A DNA stretch of 64,000 nt from positions 2,046,001 to 2,110,000 of the forward strand of contig CALOBT010000031.1 in NCBI GenBank assembly GCA_942491575.1, given 5' to 3'. This document shows, piece by piece, positions 52,192 to 60,990 of the stretch. Origin of the DNA: CAZHNW01 sp942491575. GTDB lineage: Bacteria; Spirochaetota; UBA4802; UBA5550. The notes beneath the pieces were generated by a model, which worked only from the letters and a program-made list of their open reading frames with translations, was not told the origin of the DNA and searched no databases. Position numbers and translations under genes: made by a program. Each line of letters starts with the position of its first letter. Within the stretch, counting starts at the first letter, position 1.

Positions 52192-52638
52192 TCAACATTT
52201 TTTATATTCAATCCATTTTGCCATAAGATCATCTTCAAGTTCACACATAAACTGTTCAAAGGCCTTTAGCTCTTTCAATCGGTCTATGACCTGAGAAGAC
52301 TGTTTATTCTCATGACTTCTGATTATCCGGTTTAATTCTTCAACAGAAAAGCGTCGTAGTCTCATGGCATTGCTGAAAACCATCTCAATATAGTTATCGT
52401 TTAATACGTAATAGTCCATTCGATCGCTGCCCCTGGGAATTTTGCGGCAGTAGCCCATCTGGTTCAGTACCCTCACATGTATGCTTATGGCTGCCTTTGA
52501 AAGATTGAGCTTTTTTGCAATATCGGTCAGAGATACCGGTTCTGTTTCAGTGGTAAGTAAAGCAAAGATTTTCCCCAGAAGGGGATTGAGTCCCTGCTGT
52601 TCAAATGTGTGGGAATAGAAGTTTACCAGTTCATCCAT
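52192..52638 (-). CDS. GbsR/MarR-like winged-helix regulator, 148 aa
   Basis: A winged helix-turn-helix: GKIFALLTTETEPVSLTDIA, KKLNLSKAAISIHVRVLNQM, then the wing GYCRKIPRGSDRMDYYVL, and a C-terminal helix for dimer contact. The pattern fits GbsR-type repressors. It is downstream of a 173-aa protein (48-nt gap), possibly its ligand sensor or target operon, and an AraC gene lies further upstream in the same direction. Confidence 0.82.
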   Translation of the reverse strand: MDELVNFYSHTFEQQGLNPLLGKIFALLTTETEPVSLTDIAKKLNLSKAAISIHVRVLNQMGYCRKIPRGSDRMDYYVLNDNYIEMVFSNAMRLRRFSVEELNRIIRSHENKQSSQVIDRLKELKAFEQFMCELEDDLMAKWIEYKKC

Positions 52639-52686
52639 GATAGGTTTTTCCTGTTTATACTGATTAATGGATAGTATGTTGTCAGT

Positions 52687-53208
52687 TTAAAAAAAGCGGA
52701 TTCTGAAAGAATCGTCTTCAACAATAATATCAATTTTTGAAAGATCTCCCGGAGCCTTCATTCCTCCATAGATAATTCCTTTCTCCAGCGACATGGGAGA
52801 AGGAGTAGAGCTCTTGATGACTGCAATTCCTTTTTCTTCATCGAGAAAATCAAGATAAAACTCACCGATCAATTCAGTGGGGCCTTTTACAACACTGTAA
52901 TAGGATTTGGAATTTAGCTGGCTCTTCAAAAAATCGATTCCATTGATAATCTTCTTTTCCGGCATGATCCCCCTGTACCATTGATACATCATTTCTGTAC
53001 CAATTATCTCAAAAACAGGGTTGGGATTTTCAAAGTGATCGATAATGGTATTTTCAAGATTTCTCATTATCCCGAGGGGATACCATTCTTCCGGCTGAAT
53101 TTCCCGCATACTATTTTTTATCACGTCAGGTGTAATGTATTTCAGGTTCATACACGAAGCCGCATATCCCAATAAAAGGGCTCCCAATACTTCGGTATTT
53201 TTTTCCAT
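52687..53208 (-). CDS. Hypothetical cytoplasmic protein, 173 aa
   Basis: I do not recognise the family with certainty. The N-terminal half is helical (ITPDVIKNSMREIQPEEWYP, IMRNLENTIIDHFENPNPVF), the C-terminal half is beta-rich (GPTELIGEFYLDFLDEEKGI, KIDIIVEDDSFRIRFF). The order resembles small ligand-binding proteins of the haem-NO-binding/V4R type, but no diagnostic residue is seen. It is the first gene of a likely pair with the GbsR-like regulator. Confidence 0.6.
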   Translation of the reverse strand: MEKNTEVLGALLLGYAASCMNLKYITPDVIKNSMREIQPEEWYPLGIMRNLENTIIDHFENPNPVFEIIGTEMMYQWYRGIMPEKKIINGIDFLKSQLNSKSYYSVVKGPTELIGEFYLDFLDEEKGIAVIKSSTPSPMSLEKGIIYGGMKAPGDLSKIDIIVEDDSFRIRFF

Positions 53209-53352
53209 AAAACTACCTCAATAGTAAAAACATGTAAAATGCAAAGTTGGCTAATTACTTGCTCAATGAATCAAACTCATATAGAAGTAAATTTTATGCA
53301 AATAAAAAAATGGTGATCTCTTTGAGCTGCAGGGGCACCATTTCTGAAATAT

Positions 53353-54351
53353 CTAGATTGCCAGGGAATATAGTTTTTTACGATACTCATTGGGATTTAT
53401 CCCATGTTTTTTTTTGAAAGCAGCAGAAAAGGCACTAGGATTGGAATACCCCACCTCTATAGCAGCTTCTGTAATTGAACAGGCTCCCTTTCGAATCAGA
53501 TCTTCGGCCATATCAATTCTGTAATTACGCAGGTATTCAAAAATGGGGCTTTTATATACTTCCTTAAATCCCTTTTTGAGTTTAAACTCGTTGAGGCCCA
53601 CCTTTCTTGAAAGTTCCGATATGGAGAGTGGCTTTTCCAGATTGTCGATAAGTACTTCCCTGGCATAATAAATTCTCGCAAGATCATCCCTGCTAATATC
53701 AGACAATTGATTCCCGGATAAATCTGTTGATAAAGACTTCAGGCTCTGACCCAGTAGACTCAGTATTGCAGATTCGAAAAAAAGCCAGTCCCACTGGGTT
53801 TGTAGAGGATTTTGAAGGATGTCATTGAGTAATGCACGGATATCATCTGCAATCAATCCGCAATCGCATACACCTCTCCTGTTACCGGTCAGAATATGCC
53901 ATAACTCATTATCTTTAAATTCGTAGCAGGGATCTTCCCCATTTTTGTCCAGAAAAAGTTCCTGTTTTACAGAGATGTACACCATATTTACCCTTTTTCC
54001 CGCGGGCAGGAGAGAGCCGCAATTCTCATCAGGAACATTCCCCCAGAAAGAATTGCCTGTTTTATGGTTTAGTGTCGTTTTTATGTCATAGAGTTCAGAA
54101 TTTGAAGCACCAAATAGGGATATTGCGCCCACTGCAGTATCATGGGGAAGATTATTTTCATAATTTATACGGGTCTCTGCATTGCAGATAGTATTACGGT
54201 TTATTACCCGAATTCCCCTTTTCATATTTATTATACGGGTACAGCTCTCCCGGGGAGAGCTGTCAGCCCATGAAGTGGATGAATAGTCGCTATTTTCTAT
54301 GGAAAAGGATAGTTCCTCTAAGGATTTCTCTATCATTGTTTTTACACACAA
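53353..54351 (-). CDS. AraC-family transcriptional regulator (PchR-like), 332 aa
   Basis: A ligand-like N-terminal half (about 1-220) with no membrane span, and a C-terminal double helix-turn-helix (about 225-328: YYAREVLIDNLEKPLSISEL, VGLNEFKLKKGFKEVYKSPI, SITEAAIEVGYSNPSAFSAA, KHGINPNEYRKK). Features such as LKKGFKEVY and FEYLRNYRIDMA are typical of the PchR siderophore-regulator branch. Start at residue 1 or 6 (ATG 54336) is open. It could control the GbsR pair or genes beyond. Confidence 0.85.
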   Translation of the reverse strand: MCVKTMIEKSLEELSFSIENSDYSSTSWADSSPRESCTRIINMKRGIRVINRNTICNAETRINYENNLPHDTAVGAISLFGASNSELYDIKTTLNHKTGNSFWGNVPDENCGSLLPAGKRVNMVYISVKQELFLDKNGEDPCYEFKDNELWHILTGNRRGVCDCGLIADDIRALLNDILQNPLQTQWDWLFFESAILSLLGQSLKSLSTDLSGNQLSDISRDDLARIYYAREVLIDNLEKPLSISELSRKVGLNEFKLKKGFKEVYKSPIFEYLRNYRIDMAEDLIRKGACSITEAAIEVGYSNPSAFSAAFKKKHGINPNEYRKKLYSLAI

Positions 54352-55060
54352 TTTTTAAAAAGATTCACATCGTTAATAAATTTATAAACGATGTGAATCG
54401 GTCAAGATTTTTTTTAAATATTTTCAGGAAAAAAATAAAAGGAACAGGCGCCAGCGTAACCAGAACATTTAAGGCAATTTGTTCCTCTTAATAACTAATC
54501 CAGCTATTTAAAGAATTTTTCGATTCGTGCCGTCTGAGACTGTCCTGATTGTTTCGTGGAGACCTGAAAAATCCCTGCAGATAATTTTTTATAAATGCTA
54601 TTGGGGGAAGTTTAGATCTCCATGCAGTGAATTTTTTACATGGAGGCCATACCAGAGCAGTCCCGGCGTGGTTCTTCTGAATGCACCGGCAGTCTCTCTC
54701 TTGTCGCGTCATTTTAACTTCCATCGCATAGCTCTTTAAACTTTTTTCATCTATTTTCTTAGGGGCACAGTAAAAAAATCCCGCCAGAGGCAGCAGGGCT
54801 CCCGCCAGAGGTGGTTACTCTATTCATGAAATACTACATTAATGCAGTCGTAGAGGACAGACCTAAGGTTTCACCGGTAGAAACTGCATTGTACTGCAGC
54901 GATTGCCTGGCAGGAAGGTCAACCTCATGGACAGTCTCTATTTAACATAAATATAAAGTTAATAGAATAATTAAATAAAACCAGAAAAGGAGAGTCTCCT
55001 CAAGAGATGCACAGGGTAGTTCGCAGGGGTTGACTTTCTAATTACTAAAAGGAGAGGAAT
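54352..55060. other. 709-bp intergenic stretch without a clear gene
   Basis: Overlapping frames of 70-78 codons on both strands around 54488-54739 look like chance. There is a short direct repeat, CCCGCCAGAGG, at about 54782 and 54803. The promoter of the large lipoprotein gene should lie at the right end. Confidence 0.4.
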
Positions 55061-57709
55061 ATGAAAATAGTGAAATTCGCTGCGCTTCTTTTATGTGCAG
55101 TACTGGCAGGAGCCTGCGGTTCGGATTCATCCCGCCCACAGGGGCATGACCTGCCCATTGTAAATAATCCCGTTGCCCCGGTCAACCCGGAGAAAGTCCT
55201 GGTTACCGTAGGCAATGGAGAGCTGGGTCTCAACTGGTCTCCCTCGGAAGGGGCGGAGAGCTACACGGTATGGTATGCCACGGAGAATAACAGCACCGTG
55301 GCCATTGAATATACAGGAGACAGCGATTCAACTGATACGAAATGTCTTATATCAGGCCTTACCAATAGCCAGGCATACTGGTTCTGGGTGAAGGCAAAAA
55401 ACGGGGCCGGAACATCTTCCTTTAGTGAGGCTGTGACGGGAATTCCCGCGGACCTGGGAGACAACAGTGTCTCGGTGGAAGATATTGCTGCTACGGAAGG
55501 CGAGGAATTTGTCTTCGAGGTAAAACTGAACAGGGCTCCTCTGCCGGGCCGGGATGTCATTGTTAAATGGGATCTTCTGGAGGATTCTGCAACGGAAGGT
55601 TATGATTTTGCCAATACAAACCATATCGTGTATCCCCATACTCTAATTTTTGAAAACGGCCAGCCCTTGAGCAAAAAGATAGTGATCAGTGTGACTGACG
55701 ATAAATACACAGAGGGAGAGGAGTCTTTCAAGTTCGTCCTCACTGAATCAGTCAACGCCTCTATTTCAGGGGGAACTGCCACGGCAATAATAAAGGATAA
55801 TGAAACCGCTGAATATACCATCGAAGTGGGGGATGCCCAGCCTGTTAAAGAGGGTGATCCGGGTGAAACACGCCGCCTTTACTTCCCCGTGAAACTGTCA
55901 CCTGCCTTAAGAAGGGGAGATATGGTAGCCTTTCACTGGGATTATGCCGGTACCGCAGTGCGGGGTGAGGATTTTCAGGCAGACAGCCGTCGTCACCTGC
56001 ACCGTGGAGAGATTAAAATTACTGGCTATACTGAAGGCGGCGGATTTCATGTGGATATCACCGGGGATGATGCTGTTGAAAATGATGAAAATCTCATTGT
56101 CAGGCTTGAAGATTGTGAAAATGCAATACCGGTACCGGGCAAAAGATCCGCCACCGGGACCATTCTCAATGATGATACCGGGGAACTATCCGAGATAACC
56201 GCCTCGATGAAAAATACAGAGGTTTCCGTTGAGGATGGTGACGAGGGTGAGGTAAAAAAACTCAATGTCATCGTCTTCCTCTCTGATCCTGTTCCTGCAG
56301 GCAAGACTGCTGTCATATCCTGGTCTCTTTCGGATGTTGCGCATCCTGCCATGAGGGCAGTACGGGGAAGAGACTTTAACGGAGATGTCTCCGGTACTGT
56401 AACCATTACGGAAGGCAGCAGGGAGGGAACCATATCCTTTGAGACCATCGGCGATATTCTGGCAGGAGAAACTGACAAAAAGTTCATCATCACTCTTAAC
56501 AGTTCCGCCCAGGTAAAAATTGATGGCATAAAGAAGATAACAGAATGCACAATTCAGGACAGCAAGGGTGTGGGATTCGTGGCAATGTTAAATGCGGGGG
56601 ACCCCGGTTCAACTTCCTACACCATTGCTCCTGCCATTGCCGATGACGGTTCTCTTTACTATGTGTCAGAATTCAAGGCTTACGGCGGGAGCGCCATCGG
56701 CCGTCTTTATCATCTGCGGCGTGACCTTTCCGTAGACTGGTATTATCAGTTCCCCGATGATGCCTACAGACCGGCCACTATTGGCGAAGATGGTTCTGTC
56801 TACACCACCTGTGAAGACGGCTACTTCCGTATCATTACACCCCAGGGGGGAGATATTCCCTATTTGGTACGGCAGCAGAAGTTTGTCTACAACCTGGCTA
56901 ATCCTGATGCATCGGGGGTTCAATTCGCAGGATCACCCGTGGTGGGAAGTGACGGTACTATATATGGCACCGTCAGCTCACAGATAATCGCCATCAATCC
57001 CCTGAGCACTCCTTCGGAAAAATGGCGTTATGATTCTTATGGCTGTCCCGTAAACGCACTGGCCATTGCCGCTGACGGTACTATCATCTATTCCGGCGGG
57101 TACTATCTTGAAGGAGTGAATCCGGGCAGTACAGTCGGTACACGGAAATGGCGGTTCCAGTCAAAATATAATCTCAACTCTCCAGCCGCCATCGATGCGG
57201 GGGGGCGGATCTTCGTGGGAACCGAGCACAGGGACGGAAAACCCGGCAGTTTTCTCTACTGTGTTGACGGAGCCGACGGTACTAAGATCTGGGAATTCAT
57301 TGCCCAGGGATCGATCCGAAAATCTCCCGTCATTGACGGTGACGGCAACATCTATTTCGGTACCAAGGCGGGAAAATTCTACAGCCTTTCTCCAGCCGGT
57401 ACGGAACGCTGGTGTTATGATACTGCGGGAGCAGTAATAATTTCCACCCCGGCGGTGGGATCATCCGGTACGGTCTATGTGGGCTGTGATGACGGGTATC
57501 TCTATGCCTTCCACCTGAACGGCATCCTGAAATGGAAATATAATTCGGGGCGGGACATTTCGGGAGCCATTACCATTCATAACGAGATGTTGTACTTTGC
57601 CACGGATAAGTATAATCTTCATGGACTCCGCATTACAGGGGAGGATCTGGCGAACTCAGCCTGGCCAAAATTTCAGCGTGACCTGAAAAATACTGGCAGG
57701 ATGCAGTAA
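55061..57709 (+). CDS. Lipoprotein with FN3, Calx-beta and beta-propeller domains, 882 aa
   Basis: A lipobox LAGAC ends the signal peptide at about residue 20. An FN3 domain follows (about 45-130, LGLNWSPSEGAESYTVWYA, SGLTNSQAYWFWVKAKNGAG). Three Calx-beta repeats (about 137-245, 250-370, 380-505) show EGEEFVFEVKLNRAPLPGRD, TEGEESFKFVLTES and GTATAIIKDNETAE-like edges, with Asp/Glu likely to bind calcium. The last 370 residues hold PQQ-like propeller blades (IAPAIADDGSLYYVS, SPVVGSDGTIYGTV, STPAVGSSGTVYVGCDDGY). Large surface protein, perhaps for adhesion or recognition. AAAAGGAGAGGAAT precedes the ATG. Confidence 0.85.
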   Translation: MKIVKFAALLLCAVLAGACGSDSSRPQGHDLPIVNNPVAPVNPEKVLVTVGNGELGLNWSPSEGAESYTVWYATENNSTVAIEYTGDSDSTDTKCLISGLTNSQAYWFWVKAKNGAGTSSFSEAVTGIPADLGDNSVSVEDIAATEGEEFVFEVKLNRAPLPGRDVIVKWDLLEDSATEGYDFANTNHIVYPHTLIFENGQPLSKKIVISVTDDKYTEGEESFKFVLTESVNASISGGTATAIIKDNETAEYTIEVGDAQPVKEGDPGETRRLYFPVKLSPALRRGDMVAFHWDYAGTAVRGEDFQADSRRHLHRGEIKITGYTEGGGFHVDITGDDAVENDENLIVRLEDCENAIPVPGKRSATGTILNDDTGELSEITASMKNTEVSVEDGDEGEVKKLNVIVFLSDPVPAGKTAVISWSLSDVAHPAMRAVRGRDFNGDVSGTVTITEGSREGTISFETIGDILAGETDKKFIITLNSSAQVKIDGIKKITECTIQDSKGVGFVAMLNAGDPGSTSYTIAPAIADDGSLYYVSEFKAYGGSAIGRLYHLRRDLSVDWYYQFPDDAYRPATIGEDGSVYTTCEDGYFRIITPQGGDIPYLVRQQKFVYNLANPDASGVQFAGSPVVGSDGTIYGTVSSQIIAINPLSTPSEKWRYDSYGCPVNALAIAADGTIIYSGGYYLEGVNPGSTVGTRKWRFQSKYNLNSPAAIDAGGRIFVGTEHRDGKPGSFLYCVDGADGTKIWEFIAQGSIRKSPVIDGDGNIYFGTKAGKFYSLSPAGTERWCYDTAGAVIISTPAVGSSGTVYVGCDDGYLYAFHLNGILKWKYNSGRDISGAITIHNEMLYFATDKYNLHGLRITGEDLANSAWPKFQRDLKNTGRMQ

Positions 57710-57716
57710 ATAAAAG

Positions 57717-57757
57717 AAGCCGGTCTGCGTTTACTGCAGCCGGCTTTTCGTTTTCCA
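57717..57757 (+). terminator. Intrinsic terminator of the large lipoprotein gene
   Basis: AAGCCGGTCTGC pairs with GCAGCCGGCTT around a 7-nt loop with a one-base bulge, then TTTTCGTTTT. Confidence 0.88.
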
Positions 57758-57828
57758 GTCGGGTAACCGGAAGATACTGAAAAATCATGGTATTTGCACG
57801 TCCCTGACGGTCCACGTTTTTCGAAACC

Positions 57829-57897
57829 TCCTGTTCCTGCGTGGGGCAGAAACCTCATTATCCTGAGAACCGAATTAGGTTTTTCAAAGGCACGGGC
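57829..57897. repeat. Dispersed repeat B, copy 2
   Basis: Begins TCCTGTTCCTGCGTGGG and ends GGCACGGGC, like copy 1 at 52106-52171, with TCCTGAGAACCG in the centre, but its arms no longer pair fully (GAAACCTCATTATCC against GAATTAGGTTTTTC). Confidence 0.7.
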
Positions 57898-57969
57898 AAG
57901 AGAATAAAATTGAATCGTTTTTTTAATATAATTATTTTTATTAATAGACCGGAAGGAGAATTTAATGAA

Positions 57970-58308
57970 ATGAAAAATCTTGAAAAGGCTGTTGCAGAAA
58001 TATTTTCACTGGCAGATATAAACATTAATGGAAATCGTGATTGGGATCTTATTGTTAAGGATGAACGATTTTTCAAGAGGGTATTCAGGGGAATGTCGAT
58101 GGCCCTGGGAGAAACCTATATGGATGGACTCTGGGATGCCAGAAGACTGGATTTATTTTTTGATAAACTATACCGTTCGGACATGGAATTCAAAAGGGTA
58201 TCCTTGATAACCAGGTATTACTATCTTAAGGCATGTATTTTCAATATGCAAAAAATTGCCAGGGCATTTGAAATTGGAAAAAGACCATACGAAAAGGAAA
58301 TAAATTGA
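57970..58308 (+). pseudogene. Truncated cyclopropane-fatty-acyl-phospholipid synthase (N-terminal part only)
   Basis: The 112 residues match the N-terminal lipid-binding domain of Cfa: LADININGNRDWDLIVKDER, FFKRVFRGMSMALGETYMDG, LWDARRLDLFFDKLY and FNMQKIARAFEIGKRPYE line up with the E. coli enzyme in order and spacing. The protein stops where the SAM-dependent methyltransferase domain should begin (the Y-D-L-G-N-D region), so it cannot be active. GGAAGGAGAATTTA precedes ATG 57965, which reads only MK before a stop that overlaps ATG 57970. The remaining gene was lost, perhaps together with repeat A insertion downstream. Confidence 0.75.
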
Positions 58309-58386
58309 CTAATCTTTGCATTCAGATCGATCTTCCAGTTATTGGAGTTTCGATTTAAAAGTCGCAATCTTTTTGTTGAAAAAATC

Positions 58387-58513
58387 TCAGAAGGGGCATT
58401 TCGTCTGCGGGAGACATAAGTTCACTTAAACTCTTTGAAGACGGTTTCCAGAATAACATTGTGTGATGGGGGATGGTTGCTGTCTGATACGTGGAGTTTT
58501 CCACGGCACGGGC
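58387..58513 (+). repeat. Dispersed repeat A, copy 2
   Basis: From TCAGAAGGGGC to CCACGGCACGGGC, 127 bp. Shares CTTTGAAGACGGTTTCC and GGGGGATGGTTGCTG with copy 3 at 60682-60807. It lies 78 bp past the cfa fragment. Confidence 0.8.
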
Positions 58514-58545
58514 TTATTCTGATAAATAACTTACTGTGATAAAAA

Positions 58546-59310
58546 TTAATAAAGCCTTACGCCTGCGGTGAGAATTATCTGTATCAGGTGAGCATTGTTG
58601 CGATTTGCAGCTATCGCAAGAGTCTCCGGGAGTACACCGCCATCGTAGATGGCTAAAGTTTCCTGATACATTTTTACATACATGCTCAGCTGCAAAAACC
58701 AGGTGGTTTTTTTATTGAAGGCATTAAATATGTTGCCGATAGAAAATCCGAACAGAATTCCTTCACTGTAGTACCTTGTTGCATCCTCATCCAGATAGTC
58801 ATAATCATTATCATAGAGCCAGTAAACACTGGTACCATATCCCTGGAAAAGCTTCAGGTAGAGATTTATAGTATCCGTTCTTCTGGTAAATGGCAAGCGC
58901 ACCATGACTCCCCAGTAAAAGGAAGAATCCCACATAAGAGCATTGAAATCCCCCACTGTTTTCACTGTAATTGATTCGTCACTGTTATCTGAATAATGAT
59001 TAATCGATATATCATGAAAGTAACCAAAGCTTATTATGGCTCCCATTTCAAGTCCTACAGAATCGAACACCCAGTACCCCAGGGCGGTGTACAAATGAAT
59101 ACCGGCAATACTTTTATTTTGTTCTGTATCGCTTATTGAGGCGAGTCCAGAAAGACCGGCTCCCAGGAGAAAATACTGATCCGGGTACCATTTATTCGTA
59201 GAAATCTGGTTATCTGCAATAACCTGGTAATCAGAAGGTTTACTCACCGCATCATCTGCTGAAGCCACTATTCCCGTGAGAAATATCATTGTAATAAATA
59301 TAAGAGTCAT
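58546..59310 (-). CDS. Probable outer-membrane barrel protein, 254 aa
   Basis: A signal peptide (about 1-18, LIFITMIFLTGIVASA) precedes amphipathic strands rich in Gly, Tyr and Trp (YFLLGAGLSGLASISD, HLYTALGYWVFDSVGLEMGA, INLYLKLFQGYGTSVYWLY) with acidic loops (DNDYDYLDEDATRYY), and a C-terminal aromatic, VRLY. No family recognised. It follows the DUF3943 protein gene by 26 nt, so the two form an operon and may act together in the outer membrane. Confidence 0.6.
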   Translation of the reverse strand: MTLIFITMIFLTGIVASADDAVSKPSDYQVIADNQISTNKWYPDQYFLLGAGLSGLASISDTEQNKSIAGIHLYTALGYWVFDSVGLEMGAIISFGYFHDISINHYSDNSDESITVKTVGDFNALMWDSSFYWGVMVRLPFTRRTDTINLYLKLFQGYGTSVYWLYDNDYDYLDEDATRYYSEGILFGFSIGNIFNAFNKKTTWFLQLSMYVKMYQETLAIYDGGVLPETLAIAANRNNAHLIQIILTAGVRLY

Positions 59311-59336
59311 CAGTTTAATTTTCTTTCCTTATTTTG

Positions 59337-60053
59337 CTAAAATCTAAATGTAAGAGCATAGCCATAGTAGGCAGTGCTGACTATGGGAATGCTTGCCGCT
59401 TCATAACTTGAAAAGGGTAATAATGCGAAAGGATTGAGCAGGTAACCCATAATATGCGCCGCAGTGTACTCCGTATTGAGAAGCTGATTGCTCATGTATT
59501 CCAGGCCAATGCCGACAACGGCTCCCAGAATGGGTGTCTGGTACATGTCCTGAAAGCTGGGAGGTTCAGTGATAGTTTCGATGGTAAACTCAAAAAATAA
59601 ATGGGAGATAGTGCTCCACATGAGGGCTCCAGCCTTGGTGTGACCTCGAGAACGAAAAAATAGGTAGTAGTAGGTGCCAGTTATGGTGTGATAAATCAGG
59701 TTGTAGTCATAGCTGTCATGGTCAAAATGGGGCTGGTACATGTTTGAGTACCAGTTTTCAAAGGATCCATGCTGCTTAATGGTATTCCACTGAAAAGTAA
59801 GATAATAGGACCATTGTACGGCATAGACAATACCGATGGTCATCGCTTTTTCCCCAATGCCTTGATCTATGCGGATAACGTGATTGAATTCTCTATTGTC
59901 GATATCGACATGGTAAATTTGTTCTGTATTGTTTCCGTCATCAGCAGGAGGGAGCTGGTAAACTTCAGCATTAAGGGATTTTAGGGCACCAGTGGTGATT
60001 ACCAGAAGAATGAATGTTGTGTACAGGGTATTTTCAGGAATGTGCATTTGCAT
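59337..60053 (-). CDS. DUF3943-like membrane protein, 238 aa
   Basis: An N-terminal signal (about 10-28) leads to a compact protein with the pattern known from DUF3943: hydrophobic helices with LIYHTITGTYYYLFFRSRGH, SHLFFEFTIETITEPPSFQD and TPILGAVVGIGLEYMSNQLL, and a C-terminal strand ending LTFRF. The family is found in outer-membrane contexts and has no assigned function. First gene of a pair with the barrel-like protein. Confidence 0.7.
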   Translation of the reverse strand: MQMHIPENTLYTTFILLVITTGALKSLNAEVYQLPPADDGNNTEQIYHVDIDNREFNHVIRIDQGIGEKAMTIGIVYAVQWSYYLTFQWNTIKQHGSFENWYSNMYQPHFDHDSYDYNLIYHTITGTYYYLFFRSRGHTKAGALMWSTISHLFFEFTIETITEPPSFQDMYQTPILGAVVGIGLEYMSNQLLNTEYTAAHIMGYLLNPFALLPFSSYEAASIPIVSTAYYGYALTFRF

Positions 60054-60212
60054 AATTCAGTTGTTTAAAAAATTTAACCTAATATTTTGCAGTATAATTT
60101 TTGATATAAAATCATACTGCAAAATACAGAAGAGACTTGTTCTTCAAGATAGAGAGATTTCTTAAATTGACTGGAGGATTATCTTTTCTTTAAATTTTTA
60201 ATCATGGCTGTT

Positions 60213-60437
60213 TTAGCCATTCCTGTTGTCAATTAGTTCTCGGCAGGAGTTTGACAGGTTATTATAATTATCTTCTAAGCACTGGATCATTGCTCTTTTG
60301 TCACCTTTTTTATCACTGCAAAATTTCTCGATATCATTTTTGCATGCATTATTTCCTCTTCCCCTGGCATCGCTGTAATCGAGTAATATGATTGCTGAGG
60401 AAATTAAAAGGAAAATGATGATAAATATTTTTTTCAT
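60213..60437 (-). CDS. Small exported cysteine-rich repeat protein, about 74 aa
   Basis: The ATG at 60437 with CAGG upstream starts a good signal peptide (KKIFIIIFLLISSAIIL); the in-frame ATG at 60473 would add 12 residues. The mature part has four cysteines in the order of the GLG1-type cysteine-rich repeat (ACKNDIEKFC, MIQCLEDNYNNLSNSCREL). A periplasmic protein with two disulfides; role unknown. Confidence 0.65.
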   Translation of the reverse strand: MKKIFIIIFLLISSAIILLDYSDARGRGNNACKNDIEKFCSDKKGDKRAMIQCLEDNYNNLSNSCRELIDNRNG

Positions 60438-60990
60438 TTTTAATACCTGTTGGATGAATTTTAATTTGTACAATTATCTGTTAAACCCCGCTTTTAAATA
60501 AATGGTTCCATTTTTTTTTAAGTTATATGATGATAATTGTTTTAATATAAAAAAACCATCCTGAGTAAAAGTTCATTCGAACTAAAATCAATTGATTAAA
60601 CAATACATCCTCAAAGTTTTTCAGAGAATGTAGACTAAAGTCGGTTTACTTTTTGGGAAATAGATATATTTGATTGAGGTGTCAGAAGGGGGCGCTTCGC
60701 CTGCGGGAGGTGAGGGGTCCCTTAAACTGTTTGAAGACGGTTTCCTTGATGCCGTTGTTTGGTGGGGATGGTTGCTGCCTGATAGGTAAGTTTTCCACGG
60801 CACGGGCATGTGAACTACACACGGAAGATAAAAATGTAATTGCTTTTTCCCGGGATGAACCGATTCTGTGTAAATGAGCCTTCTGAGGGATTGATTGAAT
60901 TCATCAGAAGGCTATGTGTGAAGCACTGCATCGTTCTGGCACCATGGCTTGTTTTTTACAGGGGAGAGAACGTTGCATAAATACTGAATA
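60438..60990. other. Intergenic stretch with repeat A
   Basis: Holds repeat A copy 3 (60682-60807), which explains a short open frame there that is not a gene. Right of it, up to the AraC sensor gene, I see nothing definite beyond a short inverted pair (TGAGCCTTCTGAGG / CATCAGAAGGCT, around 60876-60912). Confidence 0.45.
60682..60807 (+). repeat. Dispersed repeat A, copy 3
   Basis: 126 bp, from TCAGAAGGGGGCGCTTCGCC to CCACGGCACGGGC, the best-kept copy. Central words CTGTTTGAAGACGGTTTCC and GGTGGGGATGGTTGCTGCC. It is G/C-rich against an AT-rich background and has no coding look in any frame that is conserved between copies. Confidence 0.82.

Noticed and set aside
54488..54739. Overlapping 70-78 codon frames on both strands
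   Set aside because: No ribosome binding site, no recognisable pattern, and both strands cannot be coding with such composition; treated as chance.
57841..57969. 43-codon N-terminal extension of the cfa fragment
   Set aside because: It begins inside repeat B and the Cfa match starts only after 57970.
60674..60877. 67-codon plus-strand frame
   Set aside because: It is the translation of repeat A; the other copies do not keep this frame.
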